Assembly: GCF_001428335.1 (NCBI RefSeq)
Contig: NZ_LMSG01000017.1
Location: forward strand, 140-64,139
From: Arthrobacter sp. Soil762
GTDB lineage: Bacteria; Actinomycetota; Actinomycetes; Actinomycetales; Micrococcaceae
Reading direction: 5' to 3'
DNA: 64,000 nt
Shown here: positions 1 through 8,585 of the stretch, piece after piece
How positions within the stretch are numbered: the stretch's first letter is position 1
Layout of the letters: each line of letters starts with the position of its first letter
Notes under the pieces: model-generated
Seen by the model: the letters and a program-made list of their open reading frames with translations, nothing else
Databases searched by the model: none
Told to the model about the DNA's origin: nothing
Translations under genes and position numbers: made by a program

Positions 1-62
1 GGTACTGCAGAGTTGCGCTGCTCAACGCGCAGCAGCTTCCGGCCTTCTGGTGCCAGTGTCAC
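1..62 (-). CDS. lipA: Lipoyl synthase LipA, N-terminal fragment (runs off the window)
   Basis: Only the first 20 codons lie inside the window. A GTG at 62-60 overlaps the TGA stop of lipB (GTGA overlap) and opens a frame reading VTLAPEGRKLLRVEQRNSAV, which matches the usual start of actinobacterial LipA (basic, then a conserved RxxxxP/ERK stretch). LipA is a radical-SAM enzyme that inserts two sulfur atoms into protein-bound octanoyl groups made by LipB. The four-base overlap with lipB implies translational coupling in a lipB-lipA operon. The rest of the gene, including the iron-sulfur cysteines, is outside the window, so the call rests on the N-terminus and context. Confidence 0.8.
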   Translation of the reverse strand, partial: MTLAPEGRKLLRVEQRNSAV

Positions 63-727
63 AGGAGTGCTCCCTCAGGGCTTGAAACGAGTGCTTCTTC
101 GTGCTTGCGAAATTCTTCCACGAACCGGTCCGCGATATCGCTCGGGGCGATGTTCCTGCCGGTTTCGATGGACATTGTGGTGACGCTGGCGTCGGTGATG
201 CCACAGGCGATGATCTGGGCATATGGCGCCAGATCATTGTTGCAGTTAATGGCGACGCCGTGCATTGTGACCCCGTCCAGGACCCGGATGCCGATTGCTG
301 CAATCTTCCGGTCCGGGCCTTTGCTGTCCGCCGTGATCCACACGCCGGCGCGTCCCTTGATGCGCTCTGCGTTGATGCCATAGTCAGCCATGACCGCGAT
401 CATGACGGCTTCGAGCCGCTCAACGTAGTCTCGTATGCCGGACCGGTTCTTCAGCTTGAGGATCGGATACGCGATCAGCTGGCCGGGGCCATGCCAGGTC
501 AGCTTTCCGCCGCGGTCCACCGCCACGACGGGCGTGCCGTCCAACGGGCGCTCGTGCTCTTCCGTGAGCTTGCCCGCTGTGTAGACGGCGGCATGTTCAA
601 GGATGAGGACAGTGCTGGGTGCTTCGGCTGCGACGACCTGGCTGTGGATCCCGCGCTGCAGATCCCAGCCGCGCGTGTAGTCAACGAAGTCCGGGGCGAG
701 ACCCACCTGTGAAAACTCAAGAGTCAT
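59..727 (-). CDS. lipB: Octanoyl-[ACP]:protein N-octanoyltransferase LipB
   Basis: This 222-residue protein transfers octanoate from acyl-carrier protein to lipoyl domains, the first step of endogenous lipoate synthesis. Recognised motifs are GGKLTWHGPGQLIAYPI (the RGGxxTxHGPGQ substrate loop), GRAGVWI, KIAAIGIRV with the catalytic lysine region, TMHGVAINCNNDL and the late CGI motif with the catalytic cysteine. Length is normal. The ATG at 727-725 has no good Shine-Dalgarno but has TAAGCT 7 nt upstream, suggesting a leaderless transcript. The stop overlaps lipA. Its products would modify SucB, encoded about 8 kb away. Confidence 0.95.
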   Translation of the reverse strand: MTLEFSQVGLAPDFVDYTRGWDLQRGIHSQVVAAEAPSTVLILEHAAVYTAGKLTEEHERPLDGTPVVAVDRGGKLTWHGPGQLIAYPILKLKNRSGIRDYVERLEAVMIAVMADYGINAERIKGRAGVWITADSKGPDRKIAAIGIRVLDGVTMHGVAINCNNDLAPYAQIIACGITDASVTTMSIETGRNIAPSDIADRFVEEFRKHEEALVSSPEGALL

Positions 728-734
728 GCCGTCA

Positions 735-740
735 AGCTTA
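735..740 (-). promoter_or_regulatory. -10 element of lipB (probable leaderless promoter)
   Basis: On the minus strand TAAGCT fits the actinobacterial TANNNT -10 pattern and ends 7 nt before the lipB ATG. A transcript would therefore begin at or within a base of the start codon. No convincing -35 is visible. Confidence 0.45.
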
Positions 741-855
741 GACCCCGATCCGCGAGGGGTCCGGTTATAGTGTCGGACCTCTCATACCTCTGACGGATCC
801 AGTGGGCCTGTGGATAACTTCTGCAGGCATTCCCCGATTCCGCTAGACATGAGTC

Positions 856-2781
856 ATGGATGATTTCACTGCCCCGGTGGTTCCCGGCTTCCTGGTGGGC
901 CGCGTGTTGGGCCGCGGCGGAAGTTCAACGGTGTGGCTGGTTACGGAAGAAAGATCCGGCCGCGAGTTTGCGCTGAAATGCCTCGGTGCAGGGCACAGCG
1001 GCGCGACCGGTCCCGGCGAAGGCAGGGAAACCGGGGCCTACGCCGAGGAGGCCATCCGCCGTGAAATCCGCATTCTTTCTGTCCTTGACCACCAGCACCT
1101 CATCAAAGCCCACGACGCCCTCCGTCTTCACGAGCCGGCCGGATCAGCAGTGACGGCCGGAGGGACAATAGGGTTGCTGCTGGATTACGCGCCCGGCGGT
1201 TCCCTCGGAGAGCTGGTCGGAAGCAGGGCCAAGCTCACCATCGGGGAGACGGTCACCGTGCTCACCCCTATTGCCCAGGTACTTGGCTACCTGCACGGCC
1301 AGGGGTTCACCCACGGTGACGTATCGCCCGGGAACATCCTCTTTACAGGCCATGGCAAGCCAATGCTGTCCGACGTCGGGATCGCCAGGATGGTGGGTGA
1401 TGTTTCGGCAGTGCCGGACCATGGCACCCCGGGGTTCATGGATCCGGCACCGGTGGACGCCGTGAGGGCGGGGCTGCAGCCGGAACGCGACGTTTACTCG
1501 GTGGCGGCGCTGGGGTGGTACTGCCTTACGGGCCAGCCGCCACGCCGTAGCGCCGACCGTCCGCCTCTTTCCCTCTGGCTCCCTGACGTTCCAGTCGAGC
1601 TGGCCGCGGCCCTGGAGGCCGGCCTTAATGAGGACCGGCGGCTCCGGCCCACGGCTGTTGAGCTGGCGACGGCGGTCTACCGCAGTGCCCCACCGTTGCC
1701 GGTGGACCTCGCCTCCTCCGTCCACGCCACGGTTATTCCGCAGCTCCTGACGCGTCGCCCCGTCCCGGAACATCCCGGCGGCGCGCTGCGGAATGGTCTC
1801 CGGGCCTGGCGGCGCCGGATCTCGACGTCGCGTTGGTCCGGGCTGGTGGGGGTGCGGCAGGTCCTTCCGTTCCCGGCTGGGGAGAAAGCGGAGATGCCCG
1901 TAGTGCGCGCACCAGAGGCCAGCGCACCTGAGGCCAACGCGCCCGCGGCCGGCGGCGTCGCCGCAATGGTCCAGGCTGTCGACGGGGAAAAGCCGGCGCC
2001 GCGCGGCAGGCATGCCGTGGAACCTGGCCCGAAGGATCACGAAAAAATCCCCGGGGCGAAGCGTCGGACGGTGGCGTCGCAGAAGGTGGTAGGCCCCGGA
2101 CCAAACCGGCGCGGCGGGCGTGTCGGGATGGCTGGACGCCATCGGGGCACGGTGCTGCTGGCGGTGGGAGCCGGTGCCATCGTGGCGGGAGCCATTTGGG
2201 CCGCCGGCGCCTTTGGGCCGGAGGGGCCGTGGGCGGTGCCCGCCGGACCAGGGGCGGTCGCTGCCAGTGCCGGCGACAGGACCGGCGCACGGGCAGAAGC
2301 TGAGGGTGCGGAGACCGGCGAGGTGGTCACCGGCGAGCTGGACACCATTCTCGCCGCCGCAGGAGTCCCGGCCGACGCCGCGGCCCGGCTGGTCTCGGCG
2401 GACCCGCTCGAAGCAGTCCGGGGATTGGCCGCCGTGAGGTCCCTGGCCTTCAGCTCCGGCCGGCTGGAGCTGCTGGACCTGGTTAATGCCCCGGGATCGG
2501 CGGCCTCTGCCGCGGATGCAGGCCTTAAAGCCGAACTCCAGGAGTCAGGACACGTCCTGGCCGGATTCACGAGTTCCGTAGCGGATCTGCAGGTCCAGCC
2601 CGGCAGTCCAAACGGCAAGGTTGTTGTCAGTGTCACGTCAGCCACGTCGCCCTATGAGGAAAGGGATGCTTCCGGAGCGATCGTGGCGGCCGGCGCCCCT
2701 GCAGCAGCCCGGAACCTCCGGCTGGTGATGGTCTCCGTTGACGGTCGCTGGCGGATCACGGACGTCCTTCCCGGGACGTGA
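856..2781 (+). CDS. Membrane Ser/Thr protein kinase with variant catalytic motifs
   Basis: A 641-residue eukaryotic-type kinase. Residues about 12-275 form the kinase domain: glycine loop GRVLGRGGSS (15-24), ATP-anchoring lysine in FALK (K41), catalytic loop HGDVSPGN with H153, G154, D155 (HGD rather than HRD), and metal-binding D173 in DVG (not DFG). A proline/alanine-rich linker follows. One transmembrane helix lies near residues 431-452 and a roughly 185-residue outer domain without PASTA repeats follows. The essential lysine and both aspartates are present, so activity is expected. The non-RD loop suggests activation without activation-loop phosphorylation. The target is unknown. It is divergent from lipB and has its own start region at 844-856. 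Confidence 0.88.
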   Translation: MDDFTAPVVPGFLVGRVLGRGGSSTVWLVTEERSGREFALKCLGAGHSGATGPGEGRETGAYAEEAIRREIRILSVLDHQHLIKAHDALRLHEPAGSAVTAGGTIGLLLDYAPGGSLGELVGSRAKLTIGETVTVLTPIAQVLGYLHGQGFTHGDVSPGNILFTGHGKPMLSDVGIARMVGDVSAVPDHGTPGFMDPAPVDAVRAGLQPERDVYSVAALGWYCLTGQPPRRSADRPPLSLWLPDVPVELAAALEAGLNEDRRLRPTAVELATAVYRSAPPLPVDLASSVHATVIPQLLTRRPVPEHPGGALRNGLRAWRRRISTSRWSGLVGVRQVLPFPAGEKAEMPVVRAPEASAPEANAPAAGGVAAMVQAVDGEKPAPRGRHAVEPGPKDHEKIPGAKRRTVASQKVVGPGPNRRGGRVGMAGRHRGTVLLAVGAGAIVAGAIWAAGAFGPEGPWAVPAGPGAVAASAGDRTGARAEAEGAETGEVVTGELDTILAAAGVPADAAARLVSADPLEAVRGLAAVRSLAFSSGRLELLDLVNAPGSAASAADAGLKAELQESGHVLAGFTSSVADLQVQPGSPNGKVVVSVTSATSPYEERDASGAIVAAGAPAAARNLRLVMVSVDGRWRITDVLPGT

Positions 2782-2808
2782 CCATTGGCTCAGCCCAGTG
2801 ACTCAGGC

Positions 2809-3702
2809 TCAGTGCTTGCCGGCCACCCAGGCAGCGGCCTGGGCCAGTGACGGGTGCTGCCACTGGAAGCCGGCTGCTTCCAGTGCCGCCGGTTCCATCC
2901 GCTGGCTGGGAAGGATGAGTTCATCGGCCAGCTGACCCAGGACCAGGCGCAGGGCCGGCGACGGTACGCGGAAAAATGCCGGCCGGTGGAGCGCGGATGC
3001 CAAGGCGCCCACCAACGCGTTGACGTCAGCGCTTTCGGGCGCGCAGACGTTGACCGGTCCGTGGAGCCCGGAGTCAGCGAGGAACATAAATGCTGCGGCG
3101 ACGTCCGGAAGAGTGATCCACGGCCAGTACTGCCGGCCGTGGCCGAGTGGACCGCCCACCCCGAGGCGAAGCAGCGGCAGCAGCCGGCCCAGCGCGCCAC
3201 CTGCGGGGCTGAGAACAACACCGGTGCGTGGTGTGACCACGCGGACACCGGCCGGCGCCCGATGGGCGGCGGCCTCCCACTCGACGCAGATACGTGACAG
3301 TACACCCGAGCCCGGCGACGCGTTCTCCCGGAGCTGGGCGGACCCGGAGTCGCCGTAGTACCCGGACGCCGACTGGCTGATAAACGTGCGCGGCGGGTCG
3401 TCAAGTGTGGCCATGGCCGCGGTCAGGGTGCCGGTGGCTGCCAAGCGCGAAGTCATCAGCTCGTCGATCCGGCGTCTGGTCCAGGGTCTGTCGCCGATCC
3501 CGGCACCGGAGAGGTTAATCACTGCGTCCGCGCCGGCCAGCGCCGCCGGGTCCAGGCGGCGCGCTGCGGGGTCCCAGCGGATTTCGGCCGCGGACGTGGG
3601 CTCGCGTCGGACGAGGGTGGTCACGTCATGGCCGGCCTCTCGCAGCGTTGCGGACAAATGGGTCCCGATCAGCCCTGAGGCCCCGGCAATGACGATGTGC
3701 AT
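2809..3702 (-). CDS. TIGR01777 / SDR39U1-family NAD(P)-dependent epimerase
   Basis: An extended short-chain dehydrogenase-like protein of 297 residues. It starts MHIVIAGASGLIGTHL, a Rossmann GxxGxxG motif at the N-terminus, which supports this ATG (3702) rather than an upstream in-frame start at 3726. Later family landmarks are DAVINLSGAGIGDRPWT, TFISQSASGYYGDSG and RTGVVLSPAGGALGRLLPLLRLG, followed by a DUF1731-type C-terminus ending in a tryptophan-containing helix. The YxxxK catalytic pair of classical SDRs is not obvious. The physiological substrate of the family is not established. The gene is convergent with the kinase gene, with a 27-bp gap. Confidence 0.85.
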   Translation of the reverse strand: MHIVIAGASGLIGTHLSATLREAGHDVTTLVRREPTSAAEIRWDPAARRLDPAALAGADAVINLSGAGIGDRPWTRRRIDELMTSRLAATGTLTAAMATLDDPPRTFISQSASGYYGDSGSAQLRENASPGSGVLSRICVEWEAAAHRAPAGVRVVTPRTGVVLSPAGGALGRLLPLLRLGVGGPLGHGRQYWPWITLPDVAAAFMFLADSGLHGPVNVCAPESADVNALVGALASALHRPAFFRVPSPALRLVLGQLADELILPSQRMEPAALEAAGFQWQHPSLAQAAAWVAGKH

Positions 3703-3764
3703 GATCCATCTCACCACGGCCCGCACGTCGTCGGTACCTCCCCGGGACCCTACCGGGAGTTGAC

Positions 3765-3770
3765 TATGAT
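3765..3770 (+). promoter_or_regulatory. -10 element of the tricorn protease gene (probable leaderless promoter)
   Basis: TATGAT is a near-consensus -10 ending exactly 6 nt before the ATG at 3777. No Shine-Dalgarno fits between them. This geometry predicts transcription starting at the A of the start codon. Confidence 0.5.
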
Positions 3771-3776
3771 CGAACG

Positions 3777-6700
3777 ATGACTTCTTCGAGCTACTTCCGG
3801 TTTCCGCATGTCCACGGCGATCTGGTCACGTTTGTGGCAGAGGACGACGTGTGGATCGCGCCGCTCAGCGGCGGCCGCGCCTGGCGGGTTTCGTCACTGC
3901 AGCTGCCTGCCCGCAATCCGCGGTTTACGCCTGACGGGAAACGGCTGGTCTGGACTGTCGTCCAGGGAACCGCCCCGGAAGTGGTCTCGGCGGAGGTGGA
4001 CGGCGGCGGCTACCGGCAACTGACGTACTTCGGCCACGCCACAACCAGGGTTAAAGGCTTCACGGCAGCCGGCGATGCAGTAGTGACCAGCGCGTTCCGC
4101 CAGGCTGAAAGCCGGCATACCTACGCTTACAGCGTCCCGGTCGACGGCGGGTCGGCTGAGGAGCTCCCCTTCGGACCCGTCGAATCCGTGGCCTTTGGTC
4201 CGGAAGTGGGGGACGAGCGGCCGGTTGTACTGGCCAGTGTCCTCTCCCGTGAACCGGCCTGGTGGAAGCGGTACCGCGGCGGCACCGCGGGCAAGCTCTG
4301 GATTGACGCCGACGGAAACGGGGAGTTCGAGCGCCTGGTTCCCCACCTCGACGGAAACCTCGCAGATCCGATGTGGGTGGACGGGCGCATCGCGTTCCTG
4401 TCAGACCACGAGGGATACGGAAACCTGTACTCGGTGCTGCCCGGCGGCGGCGATCTTCGACGGCACACCGACCACGAGGACTTCTACGTCCGGCACGCGT
4501 CCACCGACGGTGGGCGGGTCATCTTCGAATCTGCCGGTGAGCTCTGGATCCTGCACGATCTGTCCTCTGCCGCGGTACGGCTGGACATCTCGCTGGGTTC
4601 CGCGTCGCAATCGCGTCGCCCGGGCCTGCTGAAAACCTCCAAACATCTGGGCACGGTGGTGCCGGATGACAGCGGCTCCGCCAGCGCAGTGGAGGCCCAT
4701 GGCACGCTTCACTGGCTCCGTCACCAGGACGGCCCCTCCCGTATCGTCGAGGCCACTCCGGGTGTCCGGGCACGGCTCCCCAGGCCGCTCGACGGTGGCC
4801 GTCTTGCTTACGTCGCCGATCACGACGGCGTGGAGGCGATCTACATCAAGGAGATTGCCGCGCAGGTCCCCGACACCGTGGTCCCTGCCGTCACGGCAGC
4901 CCCGGCTGCCGTACCCGCTGCAGCCGCCCGGGACCAGTCGGAAGCACCACTGCCGCGTCCGGTTCCCGCGGCGGCATCGTCCGCACCGGTGACTGCCGAC
5001 GTCGTTGTTCCGGTGCCTGATGGCTCCCGGGCCGATGACTCCCCGCCCGACGCCGCCCACGGCCCGTCGGAAGCCGACGTCAACGCAGGACGGTCCGGCG
5101 TGCCGACCCGCATCGCCTTCCCGAAGCCGTCACGCGCCAGCGCCCTGGAAGCGAGCCCCGATGGCCGGTGGCTTGCCGTGGGGACCTCCTTCGGGGATGT
5201 CTATGTGGCGGACACAGCCACCGGTGTGCTTTCCCTTGTCACCAGCATCGGCGAGGGCAGCATCGCGGAACTCGCGTGGTCTCCTGACTCCCAGTGGCTT
5301 GCCTGGTCCGAACCTGTCACCTCGTTCGGTTCCCGGAGTCGGCTTCGGCTGGCCAATGCCGCGGACCTGGCGGGCGGCGTGGTAGAGGTCACGGACGGCC
5401 GTTTCTGCGACGGGTCCCCAAGCTTCACGCCGGACGGTAAGTTCCTGGCCTTCCTGTCCAACCGCAGCTTTGATCCGGTGTATGACGGCCACTCGTTCGA
5501 TCTGTCCTTCCCCAGCCCCATCAAGCCGTACCTGGTGGCACTGGCTGCCACGACGCCGTCGCCGTTTGGCCCCGCTGTTGACCTGTCCCCTGCCGCAAAC
5601 ACGGACAGCGCGGACACCACGGACGCAGACACCGCGGCAGGCGCTGCACCGGTAAGTGCGGTTCGCGTGGATCCGGCCGGGCTGGCCCACCGTGTCATCG
5701 GCGTTCCGGTGCCCCAGGGGAACTACACGTCACTCACGTCAACGGAGGGTGCACTGCTATGGCTGGACTGGGCCCTGGCAGGCGTCACCGGCGACGGCAA
5801 AGCCAGCCAGGAAGACAAGGACGCCCGCCCAAGCCTGGTCCGGTTCGACCTGGCCCGCCGGAAGTCCGCCACGCTGGTGGAAGCCCTGGACAGCTACCGG
5901 CTCTCCGGCGATGGCAAGAAAGTAGTGCTGGTCAACGACAAACAGGTCAGCGTCGTTCCTTCTGCTGCCAAAGCCGATGAGGAATCCGGCGAGCTGGTGA
6001 AGGTGGACCTGGGCCGTATCCGCGTGATGATGGACCCCCTCAGTGTCTGGGGCCAGGCGTTCGACGAAGCCTGGCGCCTGCAGCGCGATTTCTTCTGGGC
6101 CGAGGACATGGCAGGACAGGACTGGGAGTCAATCCACAAGCGGTACCGTCCGATCGTTGACCGGTTGGGATCCCACGACGACCTGGTGGACCTGCTCTGG
6201 GAGCTCCACGGCGAGCTGGGCACCTCGCACGCCTACGTCCGGCCCGCAGCCGTCACGGAAAACGGCAGCAACGGCCAGGGACGGCTTGGCGCAGACTTCA
6301 CGTTCACACCGGCGGGCTGGGAGATCACCCGCATCCTGGCCGGCGAGTCCTCGGACCCGCTGGCCACCTCGCCGCTGACCCGGCCCGGCGCTGCCGCCAT
6401 GGCCGGGGACGTAGTACTGGCCATCGACGGTGTGCCGCTGTCCGCCACGGTGAGCCCCGCGATGCAGCTGGTAGGCGCCGCCGGACGGGCTGTGGAGCTG
6501 ACACTACGCAACGGAGCCGGGCATGGAGTCGAGGAAGGGGAGCAGCGGCGGATCGCCGTGATCCCGGTCAAGGACGAGGAACGCCTGCGTTACCAGGAGT
6601 GGGTGGCCGCGAACCGCGGGATCGTCCGGGAGGCCTCCGGCGGCCGCTACGGGTACCTGCACATCCCGGACATGATGGCCAACGGCTGGGCGCAGCTGCA

Positions 6701-7283
6701 CCGCGACCTGGACACCGAAACTGCCCTGGACGGACTCATCGTGGATGTCCGCCGGAACCGTGGCGGACACACGTCCCAGCTGGTGGCGGAGCTGATTGGC
6801 CGGAAGGTCACCGGCTGGAGCATGCCCCGCGGCGAACGTCCGCGGACCTACCCGCACCACGCCCCGCGGGGTCCGGTGATCATCCTCGCCGATGAATTTG
6901 CCGGGTCCGACGGCGACATCATCACCCAGGTCTCCAAGCTGCGGGGGATCGGCCCGGTGATCGGCACGCGGACCTGGGGCGGCGTAGTGGGGATCGACAA
7001 CAGGTTCTCCCTGGCTGACGGTACCGGCGTGACCCAGCCGCGGTACGCCACCTGGTTCGGCGGCGGCGTGGGCTGGTCAGTGGAAAACTACGGCGTGGAC
7101 CCCGACATCGAGGTGCTCTACCCGCCGCACGCATATGCCGCCGGAAGGGACCCCCAGCTGGAATACGGGATCGGTGCGCTCAAGGAAATGATTCAGGAGT
7201 TGCCCACGGACAAGCCCCCGGTCCGCGAGGGCTACCGCCGTCTGAAGCCCGCACCGCTTCCGGCCCGCCGGCACGGCGAATAA
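3777..7283 (+). CDS. Tricorn-like S41 serine protease
   Basis: A cytoplasmic 1168-residue protease of the tricorn core family, which trims oligopeptides released by the proteasome or other ATP-dependent proteases. The N-terminal half (about 1-640) has beta-propeller repeats of the WSPDGKxLAF type, such as FTPDGKRLVW and FTPDGKFLAFLSNRS. An alanine/proline-rich insert near residues 370-435 interrupts the propellers. A helical C1 region follows (QRDFFWAEDMAGQDW), then a PDZ-like domain around 850-920 and the C-terminal S41 core. Catalytic candidates are H818 in GTSHAYV and S1044 in DEFAGSDGD. Length fits the family (about 1050-1170). A strong bidirectional terminator follows. It is monocistronic. 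Confidence 0.92.
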   Translation: MTSSSYFRFPHVHGDLVTFVAEDDVWIAPLSGGRAWRVSSLQLPARNPRFTPDGKRLVWTVVQGTAPEVVSAEVDGGGYRQLTYFGHATTRVKGFTAAGDAVVTSAFRQAESRHTYAYSVPVDGGSAEELPFGPVESVAFGPEVGDERPVVLASVLSREPAWWKRYRGGTAGKLWIDADGNGEFERLVPHLDGNLADPMWVDGRIAFLSDHEGYGNLYSVLPGGGDLRRHTDHEDFYVRHASTDGGRVIFESAGELWILHDLSSAAVRLDISLGSASQSRRPGLLKTSKHLGTVVPDDSGSASAVEAHGTLHWLRHQDGPSRIVEATPGVRARLPRPLDGGRLAYVADHDGVEAIYIKEIAAQVPDTVVPAVTAAPAAVPAAAARDQSEAPLPRPVPAAASSAPVTADVVVPVPDGSRADDSPPDAAHGPSEADVNAGRSGVPTRIAFPKPSRASALEASPDGRWLAVGTSFGDVYVADTATGVLSLVTSIGEGSIAELAWSPDSQWLAWSEPVTSFGSRSRLRLANAADLAGGVVEVTDGRFCDGSPSFTPDGKFLAFLSNRSFDPVYDGHSFDLSFPSPIKPYLVALAATTPSPFGPAVDLSPAANTDSADTTDADTAAGAAPVSAVRVDPAGLAHRVIGVPVPQGNYTSLTSTEGALLWLDWALAGVTGDGKASQEDKDARPSLVRFDLARRKSATLVEALDSYRLSGDGKKVVLVNDKQVSVVPSAAKADEESGELVKVDLGRIRVMMDPLSVWGQAFDEAWRLQRDFFWAEDMAGQDWESIHKRYRPIVDRLGSHDDLVDLLWELHGELGTSHAYVRPAAVTENGSNGQGRLGADFTFTPAGWEITRILAGESSDPLATSPLTRPGAAAMAGDVVLAIDGVPLSATVSPAMQLVGAAGRAVELTLRNGAGHGVEEGEQRRIAVIPVKDEERLRYQEWVAANRGIVREASGGRYGYLHIPDMMANGWAQLHRDLDTETALDGLIVDVRRNRGGHTSQLVAELIGRKVTGWSMPRGERPRTYPHHAPRGPVIILADEFAGSDGDIITQVSKLRGIGPVIGTRTWGGVVGIDNRFSLADGTGVTQPRYATWFGGGVGWSVENYGVDPDIEVLYPPHAYAAGRDPQLEYGIGALKEMIQELPTDKPPVREGYRRLKPAPLPARRHGE

Positions 7284-7308
7284 GGCCTGCCCGGCGCCAC
7301 AGAACAAA

Positions 7309-7355
7309 AGCAGGCCCTGCCCCTCCCGGTTAGTCCGGGCAGGGCAGGGCCTGCT
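7309..7355. terminator. Bidirectional terminator between the tricorn and OsmC genes
   Basis: Two perfect 14-bp arms, AGCAGGCCCTGCCC at 7309-7322 and its complement at 7342-7355, flank a 19-nt loop. The hairpin lies between convergent genes and can serve both. Confidence 0.75.
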
Positions 7356-7408
7356 CTGTCTCAGCAGCCTTCAGCGTTCATCGCGTACGCGGCAGCCGCC
7401 GGAGCGGA

Positions 7409-7837
7409 TCAGGACTGCAGGGTCGCGTCCAGGGTGATGTCGATACTGGCCAGTGCGCCGGAAACCGGGCAGCCGGTCTTGGCCTCGGCAGCGATCTTCT
7501 GGAATTCCTCTTCGGAGATACCGGGGATCTTGGCGGACATCGTCAGGTGGCTCCCCGTGATGCCGGTGCCGGGAACGAAGGTCACGTCTGCTTTGGTGTT
7601 GACTTCCTCCGGAGCGTGGCCGGCGCCGGCGAGGGCGTGGCTGAACGCCATCGAGAAGCAGCTCGCGTGCGCTGCGGCGATCAGTTCCTCCGGGCTGGTC
7701 TTCCCCTCGGCCGCTTCGGTGCGTGCCTTCCAGGTAACCTCAAATGTGCCCAGGCCGGAGCTGTCCAGCGTGGTCTGACCCGACCCCGTCATCAGGTCGC
7801 CGTTCCATACTGTGTGCGCGGTGCGTGTTGCTGCCAT
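7409..7837 (-). CDS. OsmC-family peroxiredoxin
   Basis: A 142-residue thiol-dependent hydroperoxidase of the OsmC/Ohr fold, which detoxifies organic peroxides. Both redox cysteines are seen: one in AAAHASCFSMAF and one in KTGCPVSGAL. The spacing and the SPEELIAAAHASC signature favour OsmC over Ohr. The ATG at 7837 is preferred over the GTG at 7843 because GAGGAG lies 5 nt before it. Length is normal. It stands alone between two hairpin terminators. Confidence 0.92.
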   Translation of the reverse strand: MAATRTAHTVWNGDLMTGSGQTTLDSSGLGTFEVTWKARTEAAEGKTSPEELIAAAHASCFSMAFSHALAGAGHAPEEVNTKADVTFVPGTGITGSHLTMSAKIPGISEEEFQKIAAEAKTGCPVSGALASIDITLDATLQS

Positions 7838-8012
7838 GTCCACTCCTCAAAAATCGGTTCGAACCGGGACCGGCCGTTGCCTGGCCCCGCCGGTTCCAAT
7901 CCTAGGGATTGAGAGGCGGCTGTGCACAGGGTGTCCGCTCTCAGTGGATTGTGACTGTGCACCCCAGCCGCCTGGCGGCTGCGTGGCGGTCACCGCTTGG
8001 CCGTTAGACAGC

Positions 8013-8050
8013 GACGGCGCTGCTCCCCACAGAAGGGGAGCGGCGCCGTC
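8013..8050 (-). terminator. Terminator of the small membrane-protein gene
   Basis: GACGGCGCTGCTCCCC at 8013-8028 pairs with 8035-8050 with a single mismatch around a 6-nt loop. It lies just downstream of the stop at 8071 on the minus strand. Confidence 0.65.
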
Positions 8051-8070
8051 GTCAGTGGTTCAGGAGGCGT

Positions 8071-8421
8071 TCAGTTCCACAGCGTGGCGATTGCCACGTT
8101 GAGCAGTGCAAGTCCGCCAACTCCGTGGGCCAGGCCCTTGCTGATGTCTTCGCCCTTTTTGTATTTGCGGCGGCCGATGAAAGCCAGCACACCGACGGCC
8201 AGGGCTATCGCGAACTTGATGCCCAGCTTGAAGTAATTCGCGTCCATGTCCAGGGACGGGATCAGGCCCATCAGCACGATGCCGGTGATGAGCTGAAGAG
8301 CTGCGCCGTCGAACTGCCGGGGGTGGACCGTGGGGGTTTTCATGTTCCCGATCCAGATTCCGACGATCATGGCGGCGCCGACGATGTGCAGGAAGACCAC
8401 GATGTTGTACACGATAATCAT
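8071..8421 (-). CDS. Unknown four-helix integral membrane protein
   Basis: A 116-residue protein I do not recognise. It shows four hydrophobic segments: about 3-24 (VFLHIVGAAMIVGIWIGN), 41-56 (LQLITGIVLMGLIP), 65-82 (LGIKFAIALAVGVLAFIG) and 98-114. A charged loop RRKYKKGED precedes the last helix. Histidines occur in helix 1 (FLHIVG) and before helix 4, so heme or metal binding is conceivable but unproven. No signal peptidase site is seen. The gene has its own promoter (TAGACT 6 nt before ATG) overlapped by a palindrome like those before cydA, suggesting co-regulation with cytochrome bd oxidase. It has a terminator on either side, so it is monocistronic. Confidence 0.75.
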   Translation of the reverse strand: MIIVYNIVVFLHIVGAAMIVGIWIGNMKTPTVHPRQFDGAALQLITGIVLMGLIPSLDMDANYFKLGIKFAIALAVGVLAFIGRRKYKKGEDISKGLAHGVGGLALLNVAIATLWN

Positions 8422-8427
8422 GCGACC

Positions 8428-8433
8428 AGTCTA
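8428..8433 (-). promoter_or_regulatory. -10 element of the small membrane-protein gene
   Basis: Minus-strand TAGACT ends exactly 6 nt before the ATG at 8421, the leaderless geometry. The -35 region falls inside the palindrome at 8442-8458. Confidence 0.5.
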
Positions 8434-8441
8434 CGCAGGGG

Positions 8442-8458
8442 TTCTACATCATGTAGTA
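8442..8458. promoter_or_regulatory. Putative BlaI-type operator (TTCTAC-ATCAT-GTAGTA)
   Basis: This 17-bp inverted repeat matches the TTCTAC-N5-GTAGAA pattern found three times before cydA at 11 of 12 arm positions. With a transcription start at 8421 it spans about -21 to -37, so a bound repressor would cover the -35 region. Confidence 0.5.
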
Positions 8459-8514
8459 AGGCCGGCCGCAGGGTTTTTGTGTGTCGGCGGGGACAGGGCT
8501 GCGCCTTAAACCGC

Positions 8515-8566
8515 GACGGCGGTGCACGCGTTCCGGTGGTTTCCCACCGGTGCGTGCACCGCCGTC
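8515..8566 (-). terminator. sucB: Terminator downstream of sucB
   Basis: A perfect 15-bp outer stem (8515-8529 with 8552-8566) encloses a second 7-bp stem (CCGGTGG / CCACCGG). It forms a long hairpin 20 bp beyond the sucB stop. Confidence 0.65.
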
Positions 8567-8585
8567 GTTTGGTTCTGGCCTGGGG

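Noticed and set aside
101..712. 203-codon plus-strand frame opposite lipB
   Set aside because: Antisense of a well-recognised lipB gene, with no family similarity seen.
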